Assembly (NCBI RefSeq): GCF_002878395.1
Contig: NW_025860839.1
Span: 217,093-281,092, forward strand
DNA length: 64,000 nt
Reading direction: 5' to 3'
Source of the DNA: Capsicum annuum
Taxonomy: Eukaryota; Streptophyta; Magnoliopsida; Solanales; Solanaceae
Shown here: piece after piece, positions 23,636 through 34,096 of the stretch
How the letters are laid out: each line of letters starts with the position of its first letter
How positions within the stretch are numbered: position 1 is the stretch's first letter
The notes under the pieces: generated by a model
Told to the model about the DNA's origin: nothing
Database searches by the model: none
The model's input: only the letters and a program-made list of their open reading frames with translations
Made by a program: the position numbers and the translations under genes

Positions 23636-23905
23636 AGATGTGACATCTATTGTGATAGATGGATCACCTGTTGCAACATATTAACCTGTCTACTACAACT
23701 GGTGCAATAGATGGGTAACCTATTGCGACAGATAATTCATATTTCACAATAGATTAACCATTTGTTGCTTTGGTTCTCTAAAACCCAACTCAACAGATTA
23801 CTCGTCTACTAGAACTAGTACAACTGATGGGTAATCTGATGCAATATATATTTAATTTGTTGAGATAGACAAATCAGCTATTGCGACAGATAGATCATCT
23901 ATTTC
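23636..23905. repeat. CAACAGATG/CATCTGTTG inverted-repeat tract, copy 1 intron 2
   Basis: Degenerate alternating half-sites recur, for example tctattgtgatagatgg, cacctgttgcaacat and ctattgcgacagat. The tract occupies the same intron as 40405-40680 in copy 2. Confidence 0.65.
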
Positions 23906-24464
23906 ATAAGTTGTATGTGTTAGCATATAACCCAAATGGATGCAAATTATTATGATTTAAATGTATTTGTATTTTTCTATATGTTGTGCATCAATTGATT
24001 GTGCCTACTGAGCATAAGTTGGGGATGACTTTTTTTATTACTCTAGGCCTTGTTGATACAATAGCAGACCCAATAGTGGAGTTTTTAAAGAAAAAATTGG
24101 CTGGAGCAACAGCCATAAGAAGAGCAGTTAGGAAAGGTCAACCTAATGTTGAGGCTCTTTATGACCAACATGCTGCAACAGATTTAGGTGTTGCTTCTGC
24201 GGTGTTGCTGGTGGAGTTGTTAATGTTGGTGGAAGCCATGTTGATGCTCATATTGCTGCCAGTTGTGATGATGAGCATGTTGCTGATGAAGAAAAAATAA
24301 ATATTTGAAAACACCCTTTTAAAGGTCCCTCTCACCCTTAAATAGGTCTCTCTCACCCTTACATTGGTCCCTTCCACACTTAAAGTTCACCCCTCTTTAG
24401 CCTCATGTTCTAATTGAAAATGCAAAGAGTTCAAAGACAGACAGGATAAACTCTTTTAAAAAGC

Positions 24465-24942
24465 AAAGGCTGCAGATATGTGCAAGAAGGATCTTGAGTT
24501 CGAGATTGGTGACTATGTGTACTTGAAAATCTCACCTATGAAAGGGGTGATGCATTTTAGCAAGAAAAGGAAACTCAGTCCCCGATATGTTGGTCCTTAT
24601 CGAATTCTCTATCATTTTAGAAAGGTATATTACGAGCTTGAGTTACCTTTATATTTTTCTTTAGTTCATCCAGTGTTTCATGACTCCATACTAAAGAAAT
24701 GCATAGGTGACCCATCAGTCGTAGTCCCTATTGAGGGCATAGATATCCAGAACAATCTCTCTCAAGAAGAGATCCCAGTTGAAATCCTTGACTATTTGAA
24801 TTGTAGACTAAGGAAAAAAGAAGTTTATCAAGTCAAAGTTCTTTGGTGGAATTAGTCCATTGAGGGAGCTACTTGGGAAGAAGAAGCAGATATGCGGACC
24901 AAATTTCGTCACCTCTTCTCCACAAACTCAGATTCAACTTAA
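24465..24942 (+). pseudogene. Tekay-like integrase C-terminus and chromodomain
   Basis: This end of Pol carries the integrase C-terminal module and a chromodomain that directs insertion toward particular chromatin. It reads IGDYVYLKISPMKG, KRKLSPRYVGPYRI and LVHPVFHDSILKKCIGDPS, then LDYLNCRLRKKEVYQVKVLW, and after an in-frame TAG at 24853 (probably from CAG) SIEGATWEEEADMRTKFRHL to a TAA at 24940-24942. Apart from that single stop the segment is open. Upstream integrase core is absent, because MULE sequence precedes it. Confidence 0.86.
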
Positions 24943-25224
24943 GGTAATAGTTTTCCTTAAGCTTATTCAGTTTTATATTCAGATTTCAGTTGTAAAATTG
25001 GTATCAGTTACCATTGCATGTTCAGTTATACATTTATGAGCCAGTTCAGTCATGCATTCATGAATCATATTCAGCTATACCCATGCATTAGATATGCATG
25101 TTCAGTATGATAATTCAGAATACTAGTAATATCAGTCATATAGCCATGTTTTAGATGTTCATGTCTAGTAAGTAAGTAAGTCTCTCAGTATTCTCAACAG
25201 TCTCATTCGAGGACTAATGTTCCC
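24943..25224 (+). other. 3' untranslated region of the plus-strand Tekay-like element
   Basis: This non-coding stretch is rich in ttcagt and cagttca words between the pol stop and the polypurine tract. The minus-strand elements show the same word use at the equivalent place (28940-29270), as tgaactgaa and aactgaaca. Confidence 0.6.
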
Positions 25225-25237
25225 AAGGGGGAGATAA
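25225..25237 (+). other. Polypurine tract of the plus-strand Tekay-like element
   Basis: AAGGGGGAGATAA lies directly before the LTR start TGTAAGACCCC. The minus-strand elements have aagggggagatat in the same place. Confidence 0.8.
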
Positions 25238-26232
25238 TGTAAGACCCCGCAAAATCCTAAGCTTAATTCAGTCATTTAGGCTTGTCAAGGGGTTCAAGAC
25301 TTAGAATATTTTAGCTAAGTGCTCAAACTTAGTGTCATTTTAACCTATGAAGGTTGTAAGTCTCATTTTGTGACCTTTTACAACCATTAAATGTTAATGT
25401 TTAGGTCGATTCATGATCAACAATGTTCGTAGGTGTTTTCGAACAAGTTTTGAATTTTCCAGACTTCGTTTGAAGCTCCTTTGGAATATTAAAATAGTGG
25501 ATCAACGCGATCTTTATGTGATTCATCGACTATTGCATTGCTTAATAATTTCCCCAGCTAACAGCATCCAAATCCAGTGAATCGATGCAAACAAGGCACG
25601 ATGCGTTGGCTATCGCGTCGATGCCATTGATGCGCCGCGTTGACCTGCGCGTCAGTAACCCAAATTTTAGTCATTAAAAGACTACATTCTTGGGGGTATT
25701 AAGTTATTTTTCCCTCAACTCTCATCCCCTAAAACATGAAATTAAACTTCCTATAGAGCAAATATAGTCATTCTTTCTCAATTAGCTCAAGAACAAATCC
25801 CTAGGTGTTTAAACTTCAAATCAAGAACTTAAGATTAAACCATAAACTTTCAGAAATTTTTAAACACAGGTATGCGAAGTGTTCATCCAAGGGTTCCTTC
25901 CACCCTTGGAGTCCAAGAATCTCTTTTGAACTTAAATTAATTTATTTCATGATTTTGATTATTGGAATTAAAGTGTATCCATGCTTGCTATTTGGATTAA
26001 GTTCCTAGATCATAATTATATAAATGTATCCCATGTAAAATTGATCATTATGTATGTAGATTCATTTGAAACAATGATAAACCCTTGACTTGTGAAATTA
26101 GAGATGAGTTATGATGCTCACTTATTATTCAATACTATGTTCCTATAGTAGGCTCACCAAGTGCCTGATAAATTGTCCATGTGAACTATTAAGAGAATGA
26201 AATCATGTTAAGATGGCTTATTTGCAAGTTAT
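25238..26232 (+). repeat. 3' LTR of the plus-strand Tekay-like element, first part
   Basis: It begins TGTAAGACCCCGC. It contains a CG-rich stretch with repeated cgatgcg-like words (25560-25660). It stops at the nested insertion and continues at 38523; together the two parts give an LTR of about 2.5 kb, close to the 2.6 kb of the minus-strand family. Confidence 0.82.
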
Positions 26233-28908
26233 TGTAACACCTAGATTTGCTGAACTAGAATGCTACACGGTGCTCATGACCTCGAAGGACCATAAGCTAT
26301 CCCATGACTGATATCTGTACCTGTACACTGCATAATATGACATAATAATGCAGAAACATACAATGAAAGGCCATAAGGTTCAATACTAAACATAATCTGA
26401 ATGATATAACATCTGTGTAGGGTAATAGAATACCCAAAATGAAACTGTAAACACTGAAGTCTGAAACACAATAGTCTGCATCTAGTCTGAAAGCCTCTAC
26501 TGTCTAAATAATCTTATTAAGTAGTTGATAGGACATGTCACCAATTAACTCTAACTAATAACTAGTCAAAGAAATAGTGGAGAAATAATCATGTCCACGA
26601 AGAATAAAGACTCACTTGTATTCTGACTGCAGAGACTGGAATATACTGCTTATCTGGAACTCGTGTGTCTAAACCTATAGTGTAACATAAAAAGAAAGAA
26701 CCATAGCTCAAATGCACCAGTACAAAAGTATGTACTGAGTATACGTGTGAGGTATGCTGAATACATGGGGTTTACATGCATGAATGATAAAAACTGACAA
26801 ACTAATATGAACGTGAGAGTGCACACATGAATACATAGTAACTAAGATTGTGAGAACATGATAATTGAATCTATATACTGATGACATAAATGACTATGTC
26901 TGACAGTCGTAAATTAGATGGAACTATCTAAGTTTCGTACTGTGACTGAGTTGACTATATCTGGCAACCTAAAATCTGAAGAACTATCTACGTTCTATTA
27001 CTGAGATTGATACTGAAACTTTGGGAATAGTTATTTAACTGACATGCCCCAAATGTGCTATAATAGCTGAGCTGGGGTCCAATCTGTGCCCTGACTGGAA
27101 GGGTGTCAATACCACTCCACTGGTAAGGACAACTGTGGCTACCCTTATCTGAGAGTGTCCCCAAATGAGAACAGTGGGGCCATCATTTGACAGTGCGTCT
27201 CTACCTCATCAACCCTCATCTGATAGTGTTGATGTCTCAACCTATACTGGCTACATAGTTCTGGAACACAAGGATGAGTTCAAAGAATCACACCCTCATC
27301 TAACTGTGTGTGTTCCCATTCTTGGGTTCACTCGGTGCTAATTTCTACTCCTATTTAAAGAGACCAAACATGATTGACTGACTGTACATGGACTAAGTTT
27401 ACTGAATTCTGTCAACTGAAGGAATACTATTGATATCTAATAACTGACTAATTTTTTAAGATTATTGATCTTATTAAGTACTGAGTATATGTGATTACTG
27501 ATTTTACTAAGTACTAAGCTCATGAGATTTTTGAGATTTCCCGAGTCACATGACTGACTTACTTCTATGGAACAGGCTTGACTGAGAGTATCATGAAAAC
27601 ATGACATGGCTCTAGGCACACAACTATATTTTTCGGGTATGAGTACCCCCAAGAATTGATAGAAGGAAACTGATAAGGCATGACATTCTTAAATACATGA
27701 CAAACCTCAACAATCCATAATACTTCTTGATAATAGGAATAGAGTTCATAATTCATAATGCCATAAAAAAGAGATTTCATGCTTCACATGGTTAGCATAG
27801 TCTTGATTATGGTAGGGAATGCATATAACATGTACATACTTGAATGATTTCACTATCAAGAATGTTGCATAATACAACAGTCAATACATAACAAGATCAT
27901 GTAAATTGTGTTGCATCATAAGGGTTGGCATCGACTTGTCATTTAGATACTATTGAGTCATAAGGAATATGATTCTATCATTCTAGGCATTTTATCAGAC
28001 ACCTTACATACACACATTGTAGCATGGTGAAATTATCAATTTAAGAATCTAAAACTACCCAAACTCATAGGTTTTCAATCAACAAACTCACATACTTCAT
28101 GGAAAGTCATCAAGACATCATCTTGAAACATAAATAACAACTATCAACGTAAACATCATAAAATCACAACAAGCAAATCACAATAGGTTATTTAAAACAT
28201 GATTCTTGGACTCCACGAATAAAAGGGATCTGTGGATGAACACTACACATACCTCAGTTCATGATTTTGTGAAGATTGATGGAGAGATTCTTGAAATTTA
28301 ATGATGAATTCCCTTGGAATTGAACCTTCTATTAAAACCCTAGGGCTTGTTCTTGAGAGTTTTTGAGAATAGTTTAGTACAAGTTGCTGAATTATGGCTA
28401 ATCTCATGTTATAAGGCTTATATAGCATGGGGAAATTAACCCTTTTAACCCTATGACACATCTTTAATTTTTGAGAAAATTTTACCAATTTTCATCATTG
28501 GCGCAATACGCCACTATCACGCCAAGTCAATGAAAAGAGACAAATGGGAAATTGTACGGTTGTGTGATGTGGAGCTATTGTGTTGCCACCTTGTATATGA
28601 CCTGAAAGTTTGGCTCCATGCACCACTATTGCAGAGAAACACTGTAAATTGACAATTGTCATATGAGCTATTTCGCAACGCGCTGGAGGCTCAGGTGATA
28701 CACTGTCTCACTAAAAAGGCTCTAACTCTTCACTCGGGTGTCGGATTTAGGAGAATTTTATATCGATGGAAAGATTATTGAATTTCCCATATGAAAAAAA
28801 ATTGAAAACCTTGAAAATTTATCATGGAATAATAATCATTCACTTTAGAAGATAATACTAGGCATTCTTGGGACGAAATTAGGTAGGAAGAAAATTTAGG
28901 GTATTACA
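26233..28908 (-). repeat. LTR a (3' LTR) of the tandem Tekay-like block
   Basis: In plus orientation it begins TGTAACACC and ends GGGTATTACA. A TATA box on the minus strand (CTATATAAG) lies at 28417-28425. The minus-strand frames 26274-26471, 27437-27780 and 28243-28488 are LTR sequence without a recognisable product. Confidence 0.88.
28417..28425 (-). promoter_or_regulatory. TATA box, Tekay-like LTR a
   Basis: CTATATAAG on the minus strand. The octamer TATATAAG is conserved at 36244-36251 (LTR b) and 38031-38038 (LTR c). Confidence 0.5.
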
Positions 28909-29280
28909 ATATCTCCCCCTTTGGAACATTTGTCCTCAAATGATACTGGCTAAGAGGAGGAATAATGAGCTAAACATGAACTGAACATGGATAACTGGAA
29001 CATGACCTCATGACTGGCAAGCTGAACATAACATACTGAACATGCATATCTGATGCATGTGTAACTGATTCATGAATGCATAACTGAGTGTTCTGAAGAA
29101 CTAAGTTTCTCACAATAAGAATGCATGTCTGATTCATAATTTCATAAATTAGATAGTGTATGAATGCATGACCAAATATCCAATGGTACTTGATACCAAA
29201 TTTGTGATGAAACATGAGCATGAAACTGAATACTAAGTTGTATTGAATGCTGAACGTGAGGCGGAATAAGCTTAAAGAGA
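28909..29280 (-). other. Polypurine tract and 3' untranslated region, full Tekay-like copy
   Basis: On the minus strand aaagggggagatat directly precedes the LTR. The rest is non-coding with repeated tgaac, catgaac and actgaaca words. The frames at 28970-29372 are not convincing. Confidence 0.65.
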
Positions 29281-30700
29281 ACTGTTACCTTGAGGTTGAT
29301 CTGGATTGGTGGAGAAGAGGTGAGGGTACTTGGTTTGCATTCTTTCTTCTGTTTCCAAAGTATCTCCCTCAACGGACTGATTTCGCTAAAGACCTTTGAC
29401 TCGAGGTACTTCTTTGCTCCTCAGTCTACGAGTCTGATAATCTTGGATTTTGACTGAAATCTCTTCATACGAGAGGCTATTCTGAACATCAATGCTCTGA
29501 ATAGGGAGTACAACTGATGGGTCACCTACGCACTTCTTAACCAAAGAGACATGAAAGACTGGATGAACTCAGGCTAGACTTGAAGGCAAACCAAGCTCAT
29601 AAGCTACGTTGCCAAAGCGACTGAGAATCTTGAAGGGGACGACATATCGGGGACTGAGCTTTCCCTTCTTGTCAAACCTCTTCACTCATTTCATGGGAGA
29701 AATATTTAGATAGACATAATCACCGACCTTGAACTAGAGATCTTTTCTATGCATATCTGGATAAGACTTCTGTTGGCTCTAAGCAGCCTGGAGTCTTTAC
29801 CTGATTAACTAGACTTTCTCTAAGGCATCAAACACTAAGTCAGGCCCTATGACTGAGGCCTCACTAACTTTGAACCAACCAATTGGAGACCTATATCTCC
29901 TACTATAGAGAGCTTCAAATGGAGCCATCCGAATACTGGACTGATAGCTGTTATTGTATGCAAACTCAATCAAAGAAAAGTGGTCATCCCAAATTCCGTT
30001 GAAATCAATTATGTATGACCTTAGAATATCTTATAAAGTATGAATGGTCCTTTCTGCTTGACCATCTGTCTAAGGATGGAAGGCTGTACTAAGATAAACT
30101 TAGGTACCAAGACCCTTTTGGAATGCTTTCCAGAAGTGAGAGGTAAACTGGGTACCTCTGTCTGAGATGATAGATAATGGAACATCATGTAATCTGACCA
30201 ACTCCCTGATATAGAGTTTAGCTTAATCCTTGGCTGAATAAGAGGTATGAACTGGAACGAAATGAGCTAACTTGGTTATTTGGTCTACTATGACCCAAAC
30301 TGAATCATGTTGATGACGAGTACGAGGCAAACCCATCACAAAGTCCATGTTCACTTCTTCCCACTTCTTAGTAGGAATGAAAAACTCCTGCATAAGACCA
30401 CTAGGCTTCTGATGCTCCATCTTAACCTGCTAATATGTAGAGCACTTGGCTATAAAATCTACAATATCTCTCTTCATCCCACTCCACCAATAGATCTCCT
30501 GAAAGTCGTGGTACATCTTAGTGGCCCCTGGATGAATAGATTATCGCGCACCATGCGCTTCTACAAGAATTTGCTACCTCAAGTCATCTACACCTGGAAC
30601 ACACAAACGACCCTGAAAATAAAGGACATTATCTCCTCATTAGGAGAAAACCTCTACTATCTGATCTCTGACTGACTCCTTTAGTTTGAAAAGGCTAGGA
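29281..30700 (-). pseudogene. int: Tekay-like integrase with chromodomain, broken
   Basis: The piece 30420-30223 begins the catalytic core with KKWEEVNMDFVMGLPRTRHQ and the first catalytic Asp. Reading on, SIISDRGTQF carries the second Asp and GQAERTIHTL the Glu, so the DDE triad is intact. A TAA follows SAKD at 30223, and several later Gln codons are stops (for example FHP-stop-TDG near 30070). The C-terminal module has GDYVYLNISPMK and KGKLSPRYV. The chromodomain region (about 29570-29287) has VEGDTLETEERMQTKYPHLF, with Trp replaced by a stop in its KGL-stop-RNQ box. Confidence 0.85.
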
Positions 30701-30799
30701 TCCCCGTCTTGCGTTCCTTTCACCTCGAAAACTAGAGATGATTCTGAACTAGTCTGAACATATAAACTGCCCTCTGAATAATCGAATAAGCGAATGCCT

Positions 30800-31400
30800 A
30801 GTCTGTTAAGCTGATGGATTTCCTGAGATATCTTTTTCTTGCTGTCCTAAACATGGGAAACACTACCCATGGACAGTCTACTGAGAGTGTCATCCATTAC
30901 ATTAGCCTTGCCTGGATGTTAAAGAATGCTCATGTCATAATCTTTCAAGAGCTCTAGCCACCTTCTCTAATGAAGATTGAGATCTTTTTGAGAAAAGACA
31001 TACTGAAGACTCTTATGATCTATGAAGACATCTATATGAACTCCGTAGATATAATTCCTCCAAATCTTTTAGGAAAATACTATGGCTTCTAACTCAAGAT
31101 CATGATTAGGATAATTCTTCTCATGGGGCTTTAACTGTCTTGAGGCATAGGCTATGACCTTACCATGCTGCATGAGTACACAACCCAAAACTACTCTAGA
31201 TGCATCACAATATACTATAAATCCATTTGAACCATCTGAAAGAGCTAGAATTGAAGCTGAGGTGATTTGAGTCTTCAATTCCTAAAAACTCTTCTCGCAA
31301 GGATCTTACCACTGAAACTTGACTTTATTTTGAGTAAATCTAGACATAGGGGATGAAATAGAAGAAAATACCTCAACAAAACTTTTGTAATAGCCATCCA
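30800..31400 (-). pseudogene. Tekay-like RNase H remnant
   Basis: The open piece 31278-31069 reads [20 protein letters not shown] (first Asp) and [20 protein letters not shown] followed by EAIVF (Glu). Sequence further left continues the domain and the linker to integrase, with stops. It lies between RT and integrase, as expected. Confidence 0.82.
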
Positions 31401-31499
31401 AATCAAATAAACTCCTTATATTTAATGGAGAGATAGGGTGAGGCCAGTTTCTTACCGCTTTGGTGTTTTGAGGATCTATACTGAAGTCATCATCGGAAA

Positions 31500-32090
31500 A
31501 TATATGACCAAGGGATGCTACTGATCTTATCCAAAATTTTCACTTACTAAATTTGGTGAACAACTGATGATCTCTGAGAGTTTGGAGAGCAATTCTGAGA
31601 TGGTCTGAATGGGTTTTCTAACTACAAAAGTAAATAAGAATGTTATCTATAAAGACTATCATGAACATGTCCAAGTACTGATTGAATGCATGGTTTATCA
31701 AGTAAATAAAAATGGTTGGGGCATTAGTAAGACCAAAGAACATGACTAGGAATTCGAAGTTACCATACCGAGTATGGAAAGCTATCTTCGAAATGTGACA
31801 TTCTCTAACTCTGAGCTGATGATAGCTGAATCTGAGGTCTATCTTAGAAAAATAACTGGCACCCTAAAGTTTGTCAAACAAGTCATCGATTCTGGGAAGA
31901 GGATACTTGTTATTGACCGTGACTTTGTTGAGTTGACGGTAATCTATACACATTCTGAGAGAACCATCTTTCTTGCGCATGAATAAGACTGGTGCTCCCC
32001 AGGAGAAATTCTGGGCCTGATGAATCCCTTATCTAAGATATTCTTCAATTGTTCTCTCAGTTCCTTGAGTTCTACTGGTGCTATACTGTA
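31500..32090 (-). pseudogene. Tekay-like reverse transcriptase with FIDN active site
   Basis: In one minus-strand frame I read [19 protein letters not shown] and [13 protein letters not shown], then a TAG, then [39 protein letters not shown] and finally VFIDNILIY near 31650. The catalytic FIDD box has become FIDN, a GAC to AAC change, so polymerase activity should be lost. The plus-strand frame 31774-31986 is the antisense of this domain and is not a gene. Confidence 0.84.
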
Positions 32091-32249
32091 TGGCAGAATA
32101 AAGATAGGCTGAGTTTATGGAAGAAGGTCTATGCTAAAGTCTATTTCCCTTTCGGAAGAAATGCCTAGAAGTTCTTCAGGAAAGACATCTAAATACTCAT
32201 TAACCACTGGGACTAATTTAAGACTGGGAGATTCAGAACTAGAGTCCTT

Positions 32250-32660
32250 AACAAGCATGATATGATAAACACACCCCTTAGATATCATCTTCCTTAATCG
32301 AAGGTAGGAAATAAGCTAACCTTTGAATGCTGAAGTATTACCCTTCCACTCTAGGATGGGTTCATTTGGAAATTGAAACTAAACTATTCTATTCTGCAGT
32401 CGACTGTGGCATAGCAGGAATGAAGTTAATCCATGCCGAGAATGATATCAAAATCAGTCATCTCTAACTCAACTAAATCTACTGATGTGACTTTCTAAAA
32501 TATCATAATCAGGAAGTTGTTGTCTACCCATTGAGCTATGATGGTTTTACCTACTGGGGTAGATACTGAAAAGGGCTCTACTATAATTTTAGGACTAACT
32601 CCAAAAACGCCTGCTATATAAGGAGTAACAAAAGACAAGGATGCACCGGGATCATGCAAA
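32250..32660 (-). pseudogene. Tekay-like aspartic protease remnant
   Basis: The minus strand reads HVYALHDPGASLSFVTPYIA near 32650. DPGA or DPGS is the usual active-site form in plant Tekay-like elements. It is followed by VDLVELEMTDFDIILGMD, the second conserved protease block. Several stops interrupt it. Confidence 0.78.
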
Positions 32661-33873
32661 GCGTAAACATGAACATGAAAGATCTGTAATGTACCAGTAA
32701 CAAATCAGGAGAATTTTACTGATCCTGTTGGGCCTGAAGAGCATAGAGACGATTTGGGCATTGCCCACAAGTAGCACTGAAAGTGGTACCTTGCTTGTTC
32801 GGGCAACCAGACTGAGTTGTGTAACAGTTTTGCTGACCCTGATAACCCGGCTGGGGACAATCTCTAACTCTATAGCCTGGCTTTCCACAATCGAAACAAA
32901 CATCACTACCAGCTCCGCAAGCACCCTTTTAGTTCTTACCATAAGTCTGACATAGGGGATTAGGTCGGGCATTGCTGATACTGCCCTGAGATTTAGAGCT
33001 TGGCGCTCTATCTTTGTTACCCTCTCTAAACTTAGGAATTAGAGCACTGGCTGTAGAAGGAGCTGGGACTGATGACTTAGGACAAAACTAGGAATGATTT
33101 CCTCCTTCTAATTTAGGCTATCTAAAATTGAAGCTACCTATCCTAGCTTTCTTATTATGCTTTTTCCTCTACCAAATTTTATACTCCTCTATCTACTGAA
33201 CGTGAGTCATGAGTCGAGCTAAAGTTATGTCACTATTTAGTATAGTAGATCTGCACTCGTTAACCATGCTATTATTTACCCCTGAAGCAAACTTATTCAT
33301 CTTGGCTCTATTGTTTGCAACCACATAAGGGACATATCTAGCTAATTGAGTAAACCTAAGAGAATACTCTTTCACTGTCATATTGCCCTACCTGAGGTTG
33401 ATGAACTCTAGAACCTTTGCCTCCCTCAGCTCCTAGGGAAAGAATTTGTCCATGAAAGTCATGACCAAATCCTCCCACTCTATAGGACCTACACCATCTA
33501 TCCTTTCTGGCTTCCACTACTTGTACCAAGTATGAGACATATCTTGCAACTAGTAAGCGGCTAACTCAGCACTCTCAATAGTAGTCACCCCTATAATATC
33601 TATCACCTTCTAGACCTAATCAATGAATTCCTGAGGGTATTCATCTACCTTAGACCAAAGGAACATTGGAGAATTCATTTGGGTGAAGTCCTAAATCCTA
33701 GCTGCAGCTGAGTTGGCAACTGGGTTGGCTGGAATAACTATTGGCCGTTCATTATGGGCAGCTACTGATTGAGTAAGCGTTGTAAATACGGTTTTGAACT
33801 CCAGATGAGAAACATGATTGCCCAAAGGATCTTCAGGCTGAGGAGCTAACTAGTTTCTTCTCTTTAGAGGCAT
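32661..33873 (-). pseudogene. gag: Tekay-like Gag, broken
   Basis: A Met at 33873 opens MPLKRRN and is a plausible start about 220 bases inside the LTR. The Gag core includes WEDLVMTFMDKFFP and, in 33381-33193, MTVKEYSLRFTQLARYVPYV. The nucleic-acid binding zinc knuckle near 32910-32870 reads CFDCGKPGYRVRDC, with Tyr in place of the zinc-binding His (CAT to TAT). There are many stops. The frames 32652-32972 (minus) and 32728-32955 (plus) are alternative-frame shadows. Confidence 0.8.
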
Positions 33874-34080
33874 GTTCTGAAATCATGAGGAGAAACAGAT
33901 TAGACCGAGAAAATGACTTGTGATTATGCTCACAGGAACAACATGAATACTGAAAGAAGGGAAACTATTTCTTAAAACATCTCATAGCCTCCTGCACATA
34001 AATGTAGCGCGCAACACATCCATGTACAAGACTCTACTAGATTCGGCTTTCAGACTTCCTAGGACTCTATTGAACCTTAG

Positions 34081-34092
34081 GCTCTGATACCA
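34081..34092 (-). other. Primer binding site, initiator tRNA-Met
   Basis: On the minus strand TGGTATCAGAGC, a perfect plant tRNA-iMet primer site, lies 4 bases inside LTR b. Confidence 0.9.
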
Positions 34093-34096
34093 AGTT

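Larger units (their letters stand above)
22405..24300 (+). pseudogene. DUF1985/Ulp1-type MULE gene, copy 1, 5' half
   Basis: These captured genes combine a DUF1985 region with a C-terminal Ulp1-like cysteine protease (C48). The role in the element is not established. Visible here are a Glu/Asp-rich N-terminal stretch (22405-22515), then SFFGHFLELPDDHTCFQMS (22720-22770) and, after a stop at 22867, YFGLKEFAIVIGLRYNHLEE, which is characteristic of DUF1985. The next part ends FKNYPWGYGSYNL and LYDFPWAF. A GT-AG intron (23341-23434) precedes AWAFEAISLL. A second intron starts GTAAAA at 23601, but its acceptor near 23982 reads AT instead of AG. The last piece (23986-24300) has FFITLGLVDTIADPIVEFLK. 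At least five stops break the frame. Confidence 0.75.
22232..24464 (+). mobile_element. MULE remnant (Ulp1/DUF1985 type), copy 1
   Basis: The 5' part was separated by the Ogre insertion at 22231 and lies beyond the window. The 3' end is cut at about 24464, where Tekay integrase sequence begins. Homologous segments are at 40079-41220 (plus) and on the minus strand around 54500-54050 and 44340-44100. Terminal inverted repeats are not visible, so the MULE assignment rests on the gene type. Confidence 0.65.

Noticed and set aside
22232..24464. Host gene encoding a SUMO protease-like protein
   Set aside because: Three broken copies with the same DUF1985-type blocks in one window, each with stops, fit a transposon-borne gene family better than a host locus.
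26274..28488. Several minus-strand frames of 65-81 codons
   Set aside because: They fall within an LTR, and the corresponding frames in the sister LTRs differ or are interrupted.
31774..31986. Plus-strand 70-codon frame
   Set aside because: It is exactly antisense to the RT core of the minus-strand Tekay-like element.
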